A DNA stretch of 64,000 bases. Origin: Marinobacter azerbaijanicus (lineage in GTDB: Bacteria; Pseudomonadota; Gammaproteobacteria; Pseudomonadales; Oleiphilaceae). The notes under the pieces are model-generated. The model saw only the letters and a program-made list of their open reading frames with translations, did no database searches and was not told the DNA's origin. The first letter of the stretch is position 1, and every line of letters begins with the position of its first letter. Shown piece after piece: positions 30,672 to 38,399 of the stretch. The stretch lies in the NCBI RefSeq assembly GCF_030250645.1, contig NZ_JASSVS010000004.1, forward strand, positions 310,001-374,000. Direction: 5' to 3'. The translations under genes were made by a program, and so were the position numbers.

Positions 30672-30776
30672 GCGAGGCCGGTCAGGTTATTCAGAACCGT
30701 GGAGCGCCAGGGATGGCGCGACCGAGCCTACAAGGACGTACTCGCGGCGTGTTCTGAATAGCCTGACCGGCCTCGC
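30672..30776 (+). repeat. Long-stem two-hairpin element, copy C
   Basis: The arms 30672-30697 and 30751-30776 match at 25 of 26 positions; the odd pair can wobble on one strand. The plus-strand core has GCGCCA-GGGA-TGGCGC (30704-30719) and TACAAGGACGTA (30729-30740), presenting AGGGA and AAGGA. It lies in the 343-base gap between abiEi and aceF, with the ANGGA strand opposite to both neighbouring genes. The rest of this gap holds the AT-rich abiE promoter region; I see nothing else in it. Confidence 0.85.
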
Positions 30777-30822
30777 GACCGCCCTATAACCCGCAGGCTA
30801 CAGAGCGACCAATCACCAAAAG

Positions 30823-32523
30823 TCAGAGAAGAAGAGAACGAATATCCCCCAACAACTGACTCAACAGCGAAGTAAACCGGGCCGCATCCGCCCCATTCAC
30901 CGCCCGGTGATCATAGGACAGAGACAACGGCAGCATAAGCCGCGGCTGGAAATCCTTGCCATCCCAGACCGGCTTCATCGCCGCCTTGGAAACACCAAGA
31001 ATCGCCACCTCCGGCGTATTCACAATCGGCGTAAACGCCGTGCCCCCGATACCACCCAGACTGGTGATGGTAAAACAGGCACCCTGCATCTCCGCCGGCT
31101 TCAGCTGCTTGTCCCGAGCCTTCTGGGCCAGGTCCGCGCTTTCCTCGGCCAGCTCCCAAAGCCCCTTCTTGTCCACATCCCTGATCACCGGCACCATCAG
31201 CCCGTTAGGTGTATCCACCGCAATCCCGATATGGATGTACTGCTTGCGAACCACCTCCTTGCGGTCCATATCCAGCGACACATTGAACTGCGGCAGCTGC
31301 GCCAGCGCCGTGGCACAGGCCTTCAGCAGGAACGGAAGCGGCGTCATCTTCACGCCTTTCTTCTCGCCGGCCGCTTTCTGCGACTTGCGGAAGTCCTCCA
31401 TGTCGGTAATGTCCGCGTCCTCGAACTGGGTCACGTGGGGCACGTTCAGCCAGCTGCGCTGCATGTTGTTGGCCGTAGCGAACATCATGCGGGACATGGA
31501 CTCACGCTCAATGTCACCGAACTGGCTGAAGTCCGGCAGCTTCACGCCGGGAATACCGGCACCACCGCCACCAGCCACTGTGCTGCCCTGCTGGGTCTGC
31601 TGCAGCTGGCTCTTCACATAGGCCTGCACGTCGTCCTTCAGGATGCGGTTCTTCGGGCCAGAGCCTTTGATGCGGGCCAGGTCCGCACCAAATTCACGGG
31701 CCAGCTTGCGTACTGCCGGGCCAGCGTGGACCTTCGCACCGGGAGTGGGCGGTTCGTAGGTTGCTGAAGCCGGCTCAGGCTTAGGCTCCTCGCGCTCGCC
31801 TTTGGACTCAGCTTTGCTTTCCTGTTCCTTCTCGCTGGAAGACTCAGCCGACTCGGAGGATGCTTCTTCCTCGTCACCGCCTTCCCCGCCTTCTTCCACA
31901 ACGGTCATCTCGAGCAGGTCATTGCCTTCGGAGATCTTGTCGCCCTCGGACACCAGCACCTTGCCGACCTTACCGGCATAGGGAGAAGGGATTTCCATGG
32001 TGGCCTTGTCAGACTCGACCGTGACCAGCGGGTCGTCGACTGCGATCTCGTCGCCTTCACTGACGTTGATCTCGATAATAGGCACATCGTCGAAGCCGTC
32101 CAGCGCGGGTACCTGCACGGTTTCCTTGCGGGAACCGCCGGATTTTTTCGGGGCCGGCTTCTTCTCTTCTGCCTTTTCCCTGGTCTCCTCTTCGGATTTG
32201 TCTTCGGCCTTGTCTTCGGCCTTGTCTTCAGCCTTCTCTTCGGCTTTGTCTTCTGGCTCGGCTTCCGCTTTTTCTTCCTCGCCGGAACTGGCCTCCATCA
32301 TGCCGATAACGTCGCCTTCCTTGACCTTGTCACCCACCTTGACGGTGATTTTGGTGATCTTGCCGGCACCAGGTGACGGCAGCTCTACGGACGCCTTGTC
32401 GGACTCAACCGTCAGTATCGGATCTTCTTCCTCAACCGAATCCCCCTTGCTGACGAGGACTTCGATAACCTCGACCTCGTCTGCACCGCCGAGATCCGGA
32501 ACCTTTATTTCCTGTTCACTCAT
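30823..32523 (-). CDS. aceF: Pyruvate dehydrogenase E2, dihydrolipoamide acetyltransferase
   Basis: This is the core subunit of the pyruvate dehydrogenase complex, passing the acetyl group from lipoate to CoA. The 566-residue protein has two lipoyl domains (lipoyl-Lys in ESDKASVELPSP near residue 43 and ESDKATMEIPSP near 170). Between them is a mobile linker of repeated Glu-Asp-Lys-Ala units at about residues 85-125. Then come a second acidic linker, a peripheral subunit-binding domain (AGPAVRKLAREFGADL near 267) and the catalytic domain. The active-site motif is DHRAVNGAD, with Asn where the usual form has Asp; Azotobacter-type E2p has the same change. It begins 10 bases after aceE. No E3 (lpd) gene follows. 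Confidence 0.96.
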   Translation of the reverse strand: MSEQEIKVPDLGGADEVEVIEVLVSKGDSVEEEDPILTVESDKASVELPSPGAGKITKITVKVGDKVKEGDVIGMMEASSGEEEKAEAEPEDKAEEKAEDKAEDKAEDKSEEETREKAEEKKPAPKKSGGSRKETVQVPALDGFDDVPIIEINVSEGDEIAVDDPLVTVESDKATMEIPSPYAGKVGKVLVSEGDKISEGNDLLEMTVVEEGGEGGDEEEASSESAESSSEKEQESKAESKGEREEPKPEPASATYEPPTPGAKVHAGPAVRKLAREFGADLARIKGSGPKNRILKDDVQAYVKSQLQQTQQGSTVAGGGGAGIPGVKLPDFSQFGDIERESMSRMMFATANNMQRSWLNVPHVTQFEDADITDMEDFRKSQKAAGEKKGVKMTPLPFLLKACATALAQLPQFNVSLDMDRKEVVRKQYIHIGIAVDTPNGLMVPVIRDVDKKGLWELAEESADLAQKARDKQLKPAEMQGACFTITSLGGIGGTAFTPIVNTPEVAILGVSKAAMKPVWDGKDFQPRLMLPLSLSYDHRAVNGADAARFTSLLSQLLGDIRSLLL

Positions 32524-32533
32524 GGCGGTCTCC

Positions 32534-35212
32534 TTAGCTCAGCACCGGGTTCGTTTTATTGCGGTCGATTCCGTACTTGCGCATAGCGTCGAGAACCACG
32601 TCATTCTTTACTTCACCATCCCGTGCCAGGGCCGCCAGGGCTGTTACTGCTACGTAGTAGCGGTCCACCTCGAAGTGGCTCCGCAGTTTTTCGCGGGTGT
32701 CACTGCGGCCGAAGCCGTCGGTGCCCAGGGTCAGGTAGGTTTTGGGGATGTAAGCGCGCACCTGCTCGGACCACAACTTCATGTAGTCCGTCGAGGACAC
32801 CACCGGCCCCTGCTGTTTTTCCAGGCACTGGGTGATGTACGACTTCTTGGGCGTGTCGTCCGGATGCAGGCGGTTCCAGCGTTCAATGTGCAGGCCGTCC
32901 CGGGCCAATTCGTTGAAGCTGGTTACGCTCCAGACATCACTGGCAACGCCAAAGTCGTCCTTCAGCAGCTCGGCGGCCGCACGCACCTCGTTGAGAATGG
33001 CGCCGGACCCCATCAACTGAACTCGCGGGGTTTTCTTGCGACCCTTGGTTTCAACAGAATCCAGCAGGTACATGCCCTTGATGATTCCATCTTCCACTCG
33101 CTTGGCGTCCTTGCCTTTCGGCATGGCAGGCTGCTCGTAGTTTTCGTTTTCGATGGTCAGGTAATAGAAGACGTTCTGGTTGTCTTCATACATCTCCTTG
33201 ATGCCATGCTGGACGACCACGGCCATTTCGTAACCGTAGGCCGGGTCATAGGCCTTACAGCTGGGAATGGTCTGGGCCAGGATGTGGCTGTGGCCGTCCT
33301 GGTGCTGCAGGCCTTCGCCATTGAGCGTGGTACGCCCGGCAGTGCCACCCACCAGGAAACCACGGGCCTGGATATCTCCGGACGCCCAGGCCAGATCCCC
33401 CACACGCTGGAAGCCGAACATGGAGTAGAAAATGTAGAACGGCACCAGCGGAAAGTTGTTGGTGCTGTAGGACGTGGCTGCCGCCATCCAGGCCGCCATG
33501 GAGCCGTCTTCGTTGATCCCTTCCTCAAGGACCTGGCCTTTCTTGTCTTCCTTGTAGTACATGATCTGGTCACGGTCTTCCGGCACGTACTTCTGGCCTT
33601 CCGACGTGTAGATGCCCAGCTGGCGGAACATGCCTTCCATACCAAAGGTACGGGCTTCGTCCGGCACGATCGGAACCACCCGCTTGCCAATACGCTTGTC
33701 TTTGGTCAGCGCCGTCAGCAAGCGCACGAATGCCATGGTGGTGGAGATCGCCCGGCCATTGGAGCCTTCGATCACTGCCTTGAAGGTATCCAACGGCGGC
33801 GCCTGCAGCGGCTGAGAATCTTTGCGACGCTTGGGGTAGAAGCCGCCCAGCTCCTGCCGGCGCTTGTTCATGTAGACAATTTCAGGGCTGTCAGGTGCGG
33901 GCCGGTAGTACGGCACGTCCTTGAGCTCTTCGTCCTTCAGGGGCACCGCAAACCGGTCGCGGAAGGCCTTGAGCTGCTCTATATCCAGCTTTTTCAGGGA
34001 GTGAGCCGTATTCTGGGCTTCGCCAGCCGTGCCGAACCCGTAACCCTTGATGGTATGCGCCAGAATCACGGTTGGCCGTCCGCCATTATTGTGAATGGCG
34101 TGGTGATAGGCCGCGTACACCTTGTAGGGGTCGTGGCCGCCGCGGTTGAGCTTGTTGATGTCCTCGTCGGTGAGGTTTTCCACCATCTTGGACAGCTCTG
34201 GATATTTACCGAAGAAGTGCTTGCGGGTGTAGGCCGGGCCGTTACTCTTGAAATTCTGCAGGTCGCCGTCCACGGCTTCGTCCATTACCCGTTGCATCAG
34301 GCCGTCCTGATCTTTCTCGAACAGCGGGTCCCACATGCGGCCCCAGACCACTTTCAGCACGTTCCAGCCGGCACCCCGGAAGACGCCTTCCAGTTCCTGG
34401 ATAATCTTGCCATTGCCCCGTACAGGGCCGTCCAGACGCTGCAGGTTGCAGTTAACCACGAAGATGAGGTTGCTGAGATTCTCGCGGCCGGCCACAGAGA
34501 TGGAGCCCAGGGTTTCGGGCTCGTCACACTCGCCGTCGCCCACGAAGCACCACACCTTGCGGTCACCCATGTCGATCAGCTCACGACTGTGCAGGTACTT
34601 CATCACGTGGGCCTGGTAGATGGCCTGAATCGGGCCAAGCCCCATGGATACCGTAGGGAACTGCCAGTAATCCGGCATCAACCACGGGTGGGGATAAGAA
34701 GACAGGCCGTTGCCGTCTACTTCTTCCCGGTATTTGTCCAGTTGCTCTTCGTCAAAGCGGCCCTCCAGGTAGGAACGGGCGTAAATGCCCGGTGAGGAAT
34801 GGCCCTGGAAATACACAAGGTCCGATTCCCGCTTTTCATCACCGCCATGGAAGAAGTAGTTAAAACCGACATCGTACAGCGTTGCCGCCGATGAGAATGA
34901 GGATACGTGCCCACCCAGCTCGCCGGGGCGCTGGTTGGCCCGCAGCACCATCGCCATGGCGTTCCAACGGATCAGCGAGCGAATACGTCGCTCCATGAAC
35001 AGGTCGCCAGGCATTCGCGCTTCCTGGGTTACCGGAATGGAGTTGCGGAATGGCGTGGTGATGGAATAGGGCAACTCGGTGCCGTCGCGGCTGGCTCGTT
35101 CGGAGAGCCTTTCCAGAATGTACTTGGCGCGATCAACGCCCTCCTGTTCGATCAGAGACTCCAGCGCATCCAGCCATTCACTGGTCTCAATGGGATCATC
35201 GTCCTGGTACAT
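32534..35212 (-). CDS. aceE: Pyruvate dehydrogenase E1, homodimeric
   Basis: This thiamine-diphosphate enzyme decarboxylates pyruvate and acetylates the lipoate of E2. The protein is 892 residues (E. coli 887), starting at the ATG at 35212 with GGGAGG upstream; the longer frame to 35251 is not needed. The TPP-binding region is GDGECDEPETLGS, ending in NCNLQRLDGPVRGN. The C-terminal region has GSGAILNEVRAAAELL and LGTDGFGRSDTREKLR as in bacterial AceE. It is the first gene of the aceEF operon. A very long open frame on the opposite strand (31997-34795) is a codon-bias shadow. Confidence 0.97.
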   Translation of the reverse strand: MYQDDDPIETSEWLDALESLIEQEGVDRAKYILERLSERASRDGTELPYSITTPFRNSIPVTQEARMPGDLFMERRIRSLIRWNAMAMVLRANQRPGELGGHVSSFSSAATLYDVGFNYFFHGGDEKRESDLVYFQGHSSPGIYARSYLEGRFDEEQLDKYREEVDGNGLSSYPHPWLMPDYWQFPTVSMGLGPIQAIYQAHVMKYLHSRELIDMGDRKVWCFVGDGECDEPETLGSISVAGRENLSNLIFVVNCNLQRLDGPVRGNGKIIQELEGVFRGAGWNVLKVVWGRMWDPLFEKDQDGLMQRVMDEAVDGDLQNFKSNGPAYTRKHFFGKYPELSKMVENLTDEDINKLNRGGHDPYKVYAAYHHAIHNNGGRPTVILAHTIKGYGFGTAGEAQNTAHSLKKLDIEQLKAFRDRFAVPLKDEELKDVPYYRPAPDSPEIVYMNKRRQELGGFYPKRRKDSQPLQAPPLDTFKAVIEGSNGRAISTTMAFVRLLTALTKDKRIGKRVVPIVPDEARTFGMEGMFRQLGIYTSEGQKYVPEDRDQIMYYKEDKKGQVLEEGINEDGSMAAWMAAATSYSTNNFPLVPFYIFYSMFGFQRVGDLAWASGDIQARGFLVGGTAGRTTLNGEGLQHQDGHSHILAQTIPSCKAYDPAYGYEMAVVVQHGIKEMYEDNQNVFYYLTIENENYEQPAMPKGKDAKRVEDGIIKGMYLLDSVETKGRKKTPRVQLMGSGAILNEVRAAAELLKDDFGVASDVWSVTSFNELARDGLHIERWNRLHPDDTPKKSYITQCLEKQQGPVVSSTDYMKLWSEQVRAYIPKTYLTLGTDGFGRSDTREKLRSHFEVDRYYVAVTALAALARDGEVKNDVVLDAMRKYGIDRNKTNPVLS

Positions 35213-35744
35213 CAAACCTCCCCTTGGCATAAAAAGTACGGCGTGCGCCACGATCAGCAGCGGGCGCCTTGCAGTGTCGATAAGCTGCGATGGAATGCAG
35301 AACGTTTTTTATGGGTATTCGCCTGTCAGTTACCTTGAACAAGCATAGAACACGATTGCCAGTTTTACTGCCTGAAACGTCCCTGCTTTAACGGCTTTTG
35401 GCCCGGCTTATTCAGACAGCAACAATACACACGGGCGAAGAAGCCCGAAATTTACGTAGTATTATTACTACATTTCAGTGCCAGAATTCAATTTTTGCAG
35501 CAATAAAGCGCTGGCATGCCGGACTATTTCGGTTACTTACGTAAGAATGGCGCTTTTCTGGTCTTCAAACAAGCAATGTCAGACCAATGTCGTAGGATAA
35601 TTACCCAGAGTGAAAACGTTATCGCGCTAAAAGAATAAGACTCCAGGGCCCTTCAAACAGACCAGAATAATCAACATTTTATGCCTACTTTTCATCTATT
35701 TACGAATACCGGTCAAGATTTAATCATGACATTTTTAATTAGAC
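35213..35744. other. AT-rich divergent spacer between aceE and kamA with several palindromes
   Basis: This gap carries no convincing gene. It holds CTTACGTAAG (35536-35545), GTAGTATTATTACTAC (35456-35471), the small stem CGGGC-gaagaa-GCCCG (35432-35447), and a partial match to a PdhR-type site on the minus strand (TGGTCTGACAT within 35576-35588). The base composition is markedly richer in A and T than the flanking genes, as expected for promoters. It probably contains the aceE promoter, but I cannot place it with confidence. Confidence 0.55.
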
Positions 35745-35773
35745 CTGAAAATGCTTTTGGATTTATGTATACT
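35745..35773 (+). promoter_or_regulatory. Candidate sigma-70 promoter of kamA
   Basis: A -10 box TATACT (35768-35773) is preceded, after 17 bases, by CTGAAA (35745-35750), a partial -35 match. It would start transcription near 35780. This supports the kamA start at 35853 over the longer frame from 35751, which begins upstream of the transcript. Confidence 0.55.
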
Positions 35774-35852
35774 CGCCTGCCCGTTTTTTAACCAGCGGAG
35801 CGGTGGCGACCCCCACCCTCCTGAATTGGCGCACAACCCAAGAGGGCGATCT

Positions 35853-37217
35853 ATGAACTCCATCGTCACGTTCCCGAACCGCATCCCAACTGCCGAGTTC
35901 GAAGAGCGGCGCTTCAAGGTCTATACGGACCGCCAGCTCGACAAGATTGACGTTATCCAGAATCTCCCTGAAGAGACCCTGTTTGAAATGAAGGTAGTCG
36001 CCAGCGTGCTGCCTTTCCGCGTAAATGAATACGTGATCAACGAGCTGATCAACTGGGACAAGGTTCCCAACGACCCGATCTATCAGTTGGTGTTCCCCCA
36101 GAAAGGCATGCTGAAGGACGAGCATTACGAGCGCATGGCAAACATGCACCGGGAAGGCGCCGACAAGAAAGAAATCCAGGCAGTGGCGAAGGAGATTCGC
36201 GACGAGTTGAATCCGCATCCCGCTGGCCAGATGGAAATGAACATGCCGGAACTGAATGGCGAAGTTCTGGACGGCGTGCAACACAAATACCGTGAAACCG
36301 TGCTGTTCTTCCCTGCCCAGGGCCAGACCTGCCATTCCTACTGCACCTTCTGTTTCCGCTGGGCGCAGTTCGTGGGTGACAAAGATCTGAAGATGGCCAG
36401 TACCGAAGCCGAGAAGCTTCACGGCTACCTGCAGGAGCACACCGAAGTCAGCGACCTGCTGGTAACCGGTGGCGACCCCATGGTGATGAAGACCAAGAAC
36501 CTGGTTCAGTACCTGGAGCCGCTGCTGCAGCCGGAGTTTGACCACATCCAGACCATCCGCATCGGCACCAAGGCCCTCACTTTCTGGCCGTACCGCTTTG
36601 TGACCGATAAAGACGCCGACGAACTGATTGACCTGTTCGCACGCCTCGTAGACGCCGGCAAGCACGTGGCCATCATGGCCCACTACAACCACTGGCAGGA
36701 GATCACCACCGACATCGCGGAAGAGGCCATTCGTCGCCTACGCGCGACGGGTGCAGAAATCCGCGCCCAGGGGCCGCTGATCAAGCACGTAAACGACAAC
36801 GCCGACGACTGGGCAAAGTTGTGGGACAAGGAAGTGCAGCTCGGCATCATTCCCTACTACATGTTTGTGGAGCGCGACACCGGCGCCAAGAACTACTTTG
36901 AAGTGCCCCTGGTGGAAGCATTCCGCATCTACCGCGAGGCCATGAAACAGGTGTCCGGCCTGGCCCGCACCGCCCGTGGGCCGTCAATGAGTGCCGGCCC
37001 GGGCAAGGTAGAGGTGCAGGGCATTACCGAGATCAACGGTGAGAAGGTCTTCGTGCTGCGCTTCATTCAGGCCCGCAACCCGGATTGGGTGCAGCGCCCG
37101 TTCTTCGCCAAATACAGCGAAACGGCCACCTGGCTGCATGAACTGGAACCCGCCCTCGGGGAGGAAAAGTTCTTCTTTGAGGATGAGTATGCAGAAATGA
37201 AGAAGGGCAACGGTTAA
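35853..37217 (+). CDS. KamA-family radical SAM aminomutase
   Basis: This is a PLP- and [4Fe-4S]-dependent radical SAM enzyme of the lysine 2,3-aminomutase family, 454 residues. The cluster motif is CHSYCTFC near residue 162, followed by the SAM Gly-rich segment LLVTGGDPMV. The family members turn L-lysine or L-glutamate into the beta-amino acid, or modify elongation factor P (EpmB). This protein is longer than EpmB (about 340), and no epmA, efp, ablB or lysine-degradation gene is adjacent. Its substrate is therefore open; beta-lysine or beta-glutamate as a compatible solute is possible in a marine host. GAGG lies before the ATG, and a terminator follows. Confidence 0.85.
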   Translation: MNSIVTFPNRIPTAEFEERRFKVYTDRQLDKIDVIQNLPEETLFEMKVVASVLPFRVNEYVINELINWDKVPNDPIYQLVFPQKGMLKDEHYERMANMHREGADKKEIQAVAKEIRDELNPHPAGQMEMNMPELNGEVLDGVQHKYRETVLFFPAQGQTCHSYCTFCFRWAQFVGDKDLKMASTEAEKLHGYLQEHTEVSDLLVTGGDPMVMKTKNLVQYLEPLLQPEFDHIQTIRIGTKALTFWPYRFVTDKDADELIDLFARLVDAGKHVAIMAHYNHWQEITTDIAEEAIRRLRATGAEIRAQGPLIKHVNDNADDWAKLWDKEVQLGIIPYYMFVERDTGAKNYFEVPLVEAFRIYREAMKQVSGLARTARGPSMSAGPGKVEVQGITEINGEKVFVLRFIQARNPDWVQRPFFAKYSETATWLHELEPALGEEKFFFEDEYAEMKKGNG

Positions 37218-37236
37218 GGCCTTCAGCTTTCTCTCA

Positions 37237-37265
37237 AACGGCCCCTGACTGGGGCCGTTTTTTTT
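37237..37265 (+). terminator. Rho-independent terminator after kamA
   Basis: AAACGGCCCC pairs with GGGGCCGTTT around TGACT, followed by a run of T. It lies 20 bases after the stop codon and makes kamA monocistronic. Confidence 0.94.
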
Positions 37266-37276
37266 GTGGGATACCC

Positions 37277-37309
37277 GTCGGGTTTCGCCTGCGGCTCTAC
37301 CCGACCTAC
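37277..37309 (+). repeat. Variant REP-like hairpin
   Basis: GTCGGGTTTCGCC and its partner ending TACCCGACCTAC fold like the REP units elsewhere in the window and share the CCGACCTAC end, but the arm reads CGGGT instead of CGGATTA. It lies just before the converging thioredoxin-TPR gene's end. Confidence 0.65.
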
Positions 37310-37315
37310 TACCAA

Positions 37316-38185
37316 CTAGTGCATAAGAGTGTAGAGCTTACGTCGGTAGGTGCGCACATCCGGGTTGTTGTTGCCCAGCTTGTCGAACAGCTCAATCAGT
37401 GTGGTCTTGGCAACTTCGTCCTTGTATTTGCTATCCACCTGCATGAGTCGAATCAGCAACTCCATGGCCTCGGCGTTGTTTTCCTGCAGGATGTGATGCA
37501 GTGCCAACAGGTGGAGGGCATTGGGGTCCTTGGGGTCCTTGTCGAGTGCGTCTTCCAGCTCAGCGACTGGCGGCAGTTCGGCTGAAGCCTTGAGAAACTT
37601 GATCCGCGCTGCCAGCTGTTTGGCCTGGTGCTGCATTTTTTCTTCCGGCGGCAGGCTTTCCAGCACCTGTTCTGCGGTTTCCAGATCGCCCAGTTCGGCC
37701 TTCAGCTGCGCCAGGTCAATCAATACCCTGAGGTCTTCGGGATCATTACGGTTCATCTCGGTGAGAACCGCCAGCGCCGCTTCCACGTCACCCTCTTCCC
37801 AAAGCCGATGGGCCTTGTCATAGGGTGCTTCTTCGTCTTCCGGTATCTCGATGTGTTTGTCGAGTATTTTGCGGATCTCGCTTTCCTGTAGGGCGCCATT
37901 GAAGCCGTCGACCGCCTGACCGTCTTTCACCAGGATCACGGTAGGCAGGCTGCGTACGCCCAGGCTGCCGGTGAGCTGTTGCTGCTCGTCGGCATTGACC
38001 TTGGCGAGCATGAAACCGCCCCTGTACTCATCCGCGAGCTTTTCCAGCAGTGGCATTAACTGCTTGCAGGGGGCGCACCACTCCGCCCATACATCAATCA
38101 GTACTGGCGTTGTGGACGAGGCTTCCATGACATCCTTCTGGAAGTTGTCCATGGTGGCTTCAAAAACGTATGGCGAGTTGCTCAT
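37316..38185 (-). CDS. cnoX: Thioredoxin-TPR protein of the CnoX (YbbN) family
   Basis: This 289-residue protein has an N-terminal thioredoxin domain (VWAEWCAPCKQLMPLLEKLA near residue 32) and a C-terminal set of TPR-like helices. E. coli CnoX/YbbN is a chaperedoxin that guards proteins against oxidation and passes them to GroEL. Here the redox motif is an intact CAPC, whereas E. coli YbbN has lost the standard pair, so this one may be redox-active. I take the ATG at 38185; a GTG three codons upstream is also in frame. It is divergent from lon, which also fits a protein quality-control role. Confidence 0.87.
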   Translation of the reverse strand: MSNSPYVFEATMDNFQKDVMEASSTTPVLIDVWAEWCAPCKQLMPLLEKLADEYRGGFMLAKVNADEQQQLTGSLGVRSLPTVILVKDGQAVDGFNGALQESEIRKILDKHIEIPEDEEAPYDKAHRLWEEGDVEAALAVLTEMNRNDPEDLRVLIDLAQLKAELGDLETAEQVLESLPPEEKMQHQAKQLAARIKFLKASAELPPVAELEDALDKDPKDPNALHLLALHHILQENNAEAMELLIRLMQVDSKYKDEVAKTTLIELFDKLGNNNPDVRTYRRKLYTLMH

Positions 38186-38399
38186 GGGTGGCACCTGAAA
38201 GTGGATTCCTGAAATGTCGTAAACGGATTGTTCTTGGTTTTGGGGGCTGGGAGCAGAAATTCAAGACCGCGGACATCACCGCAGCCATATCGGCAAATAC
38301 CATCACGTGCCTTGAAATAATCGCTGACGCCGCTACATAGGCTTTAGGGCCGGGAGCACTGCTCCCCGGATCAACCTTCCCGGAGGATGCTTGCACGGT

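Noticed and set aside
31997..34795. A 932-codon open frame on the plus strand opposite aceE and aceF
   Set aside because: It is antisense to two certain genes, has no ribosome site and no recognisable domain; high GC at third codon positions produces such frames.
35576..35588. PdhR operator upstream of aceE
   Set aside because: Only TGGT and the first AC are kept, and two conserved positions are missing; recorded as a weak site only.
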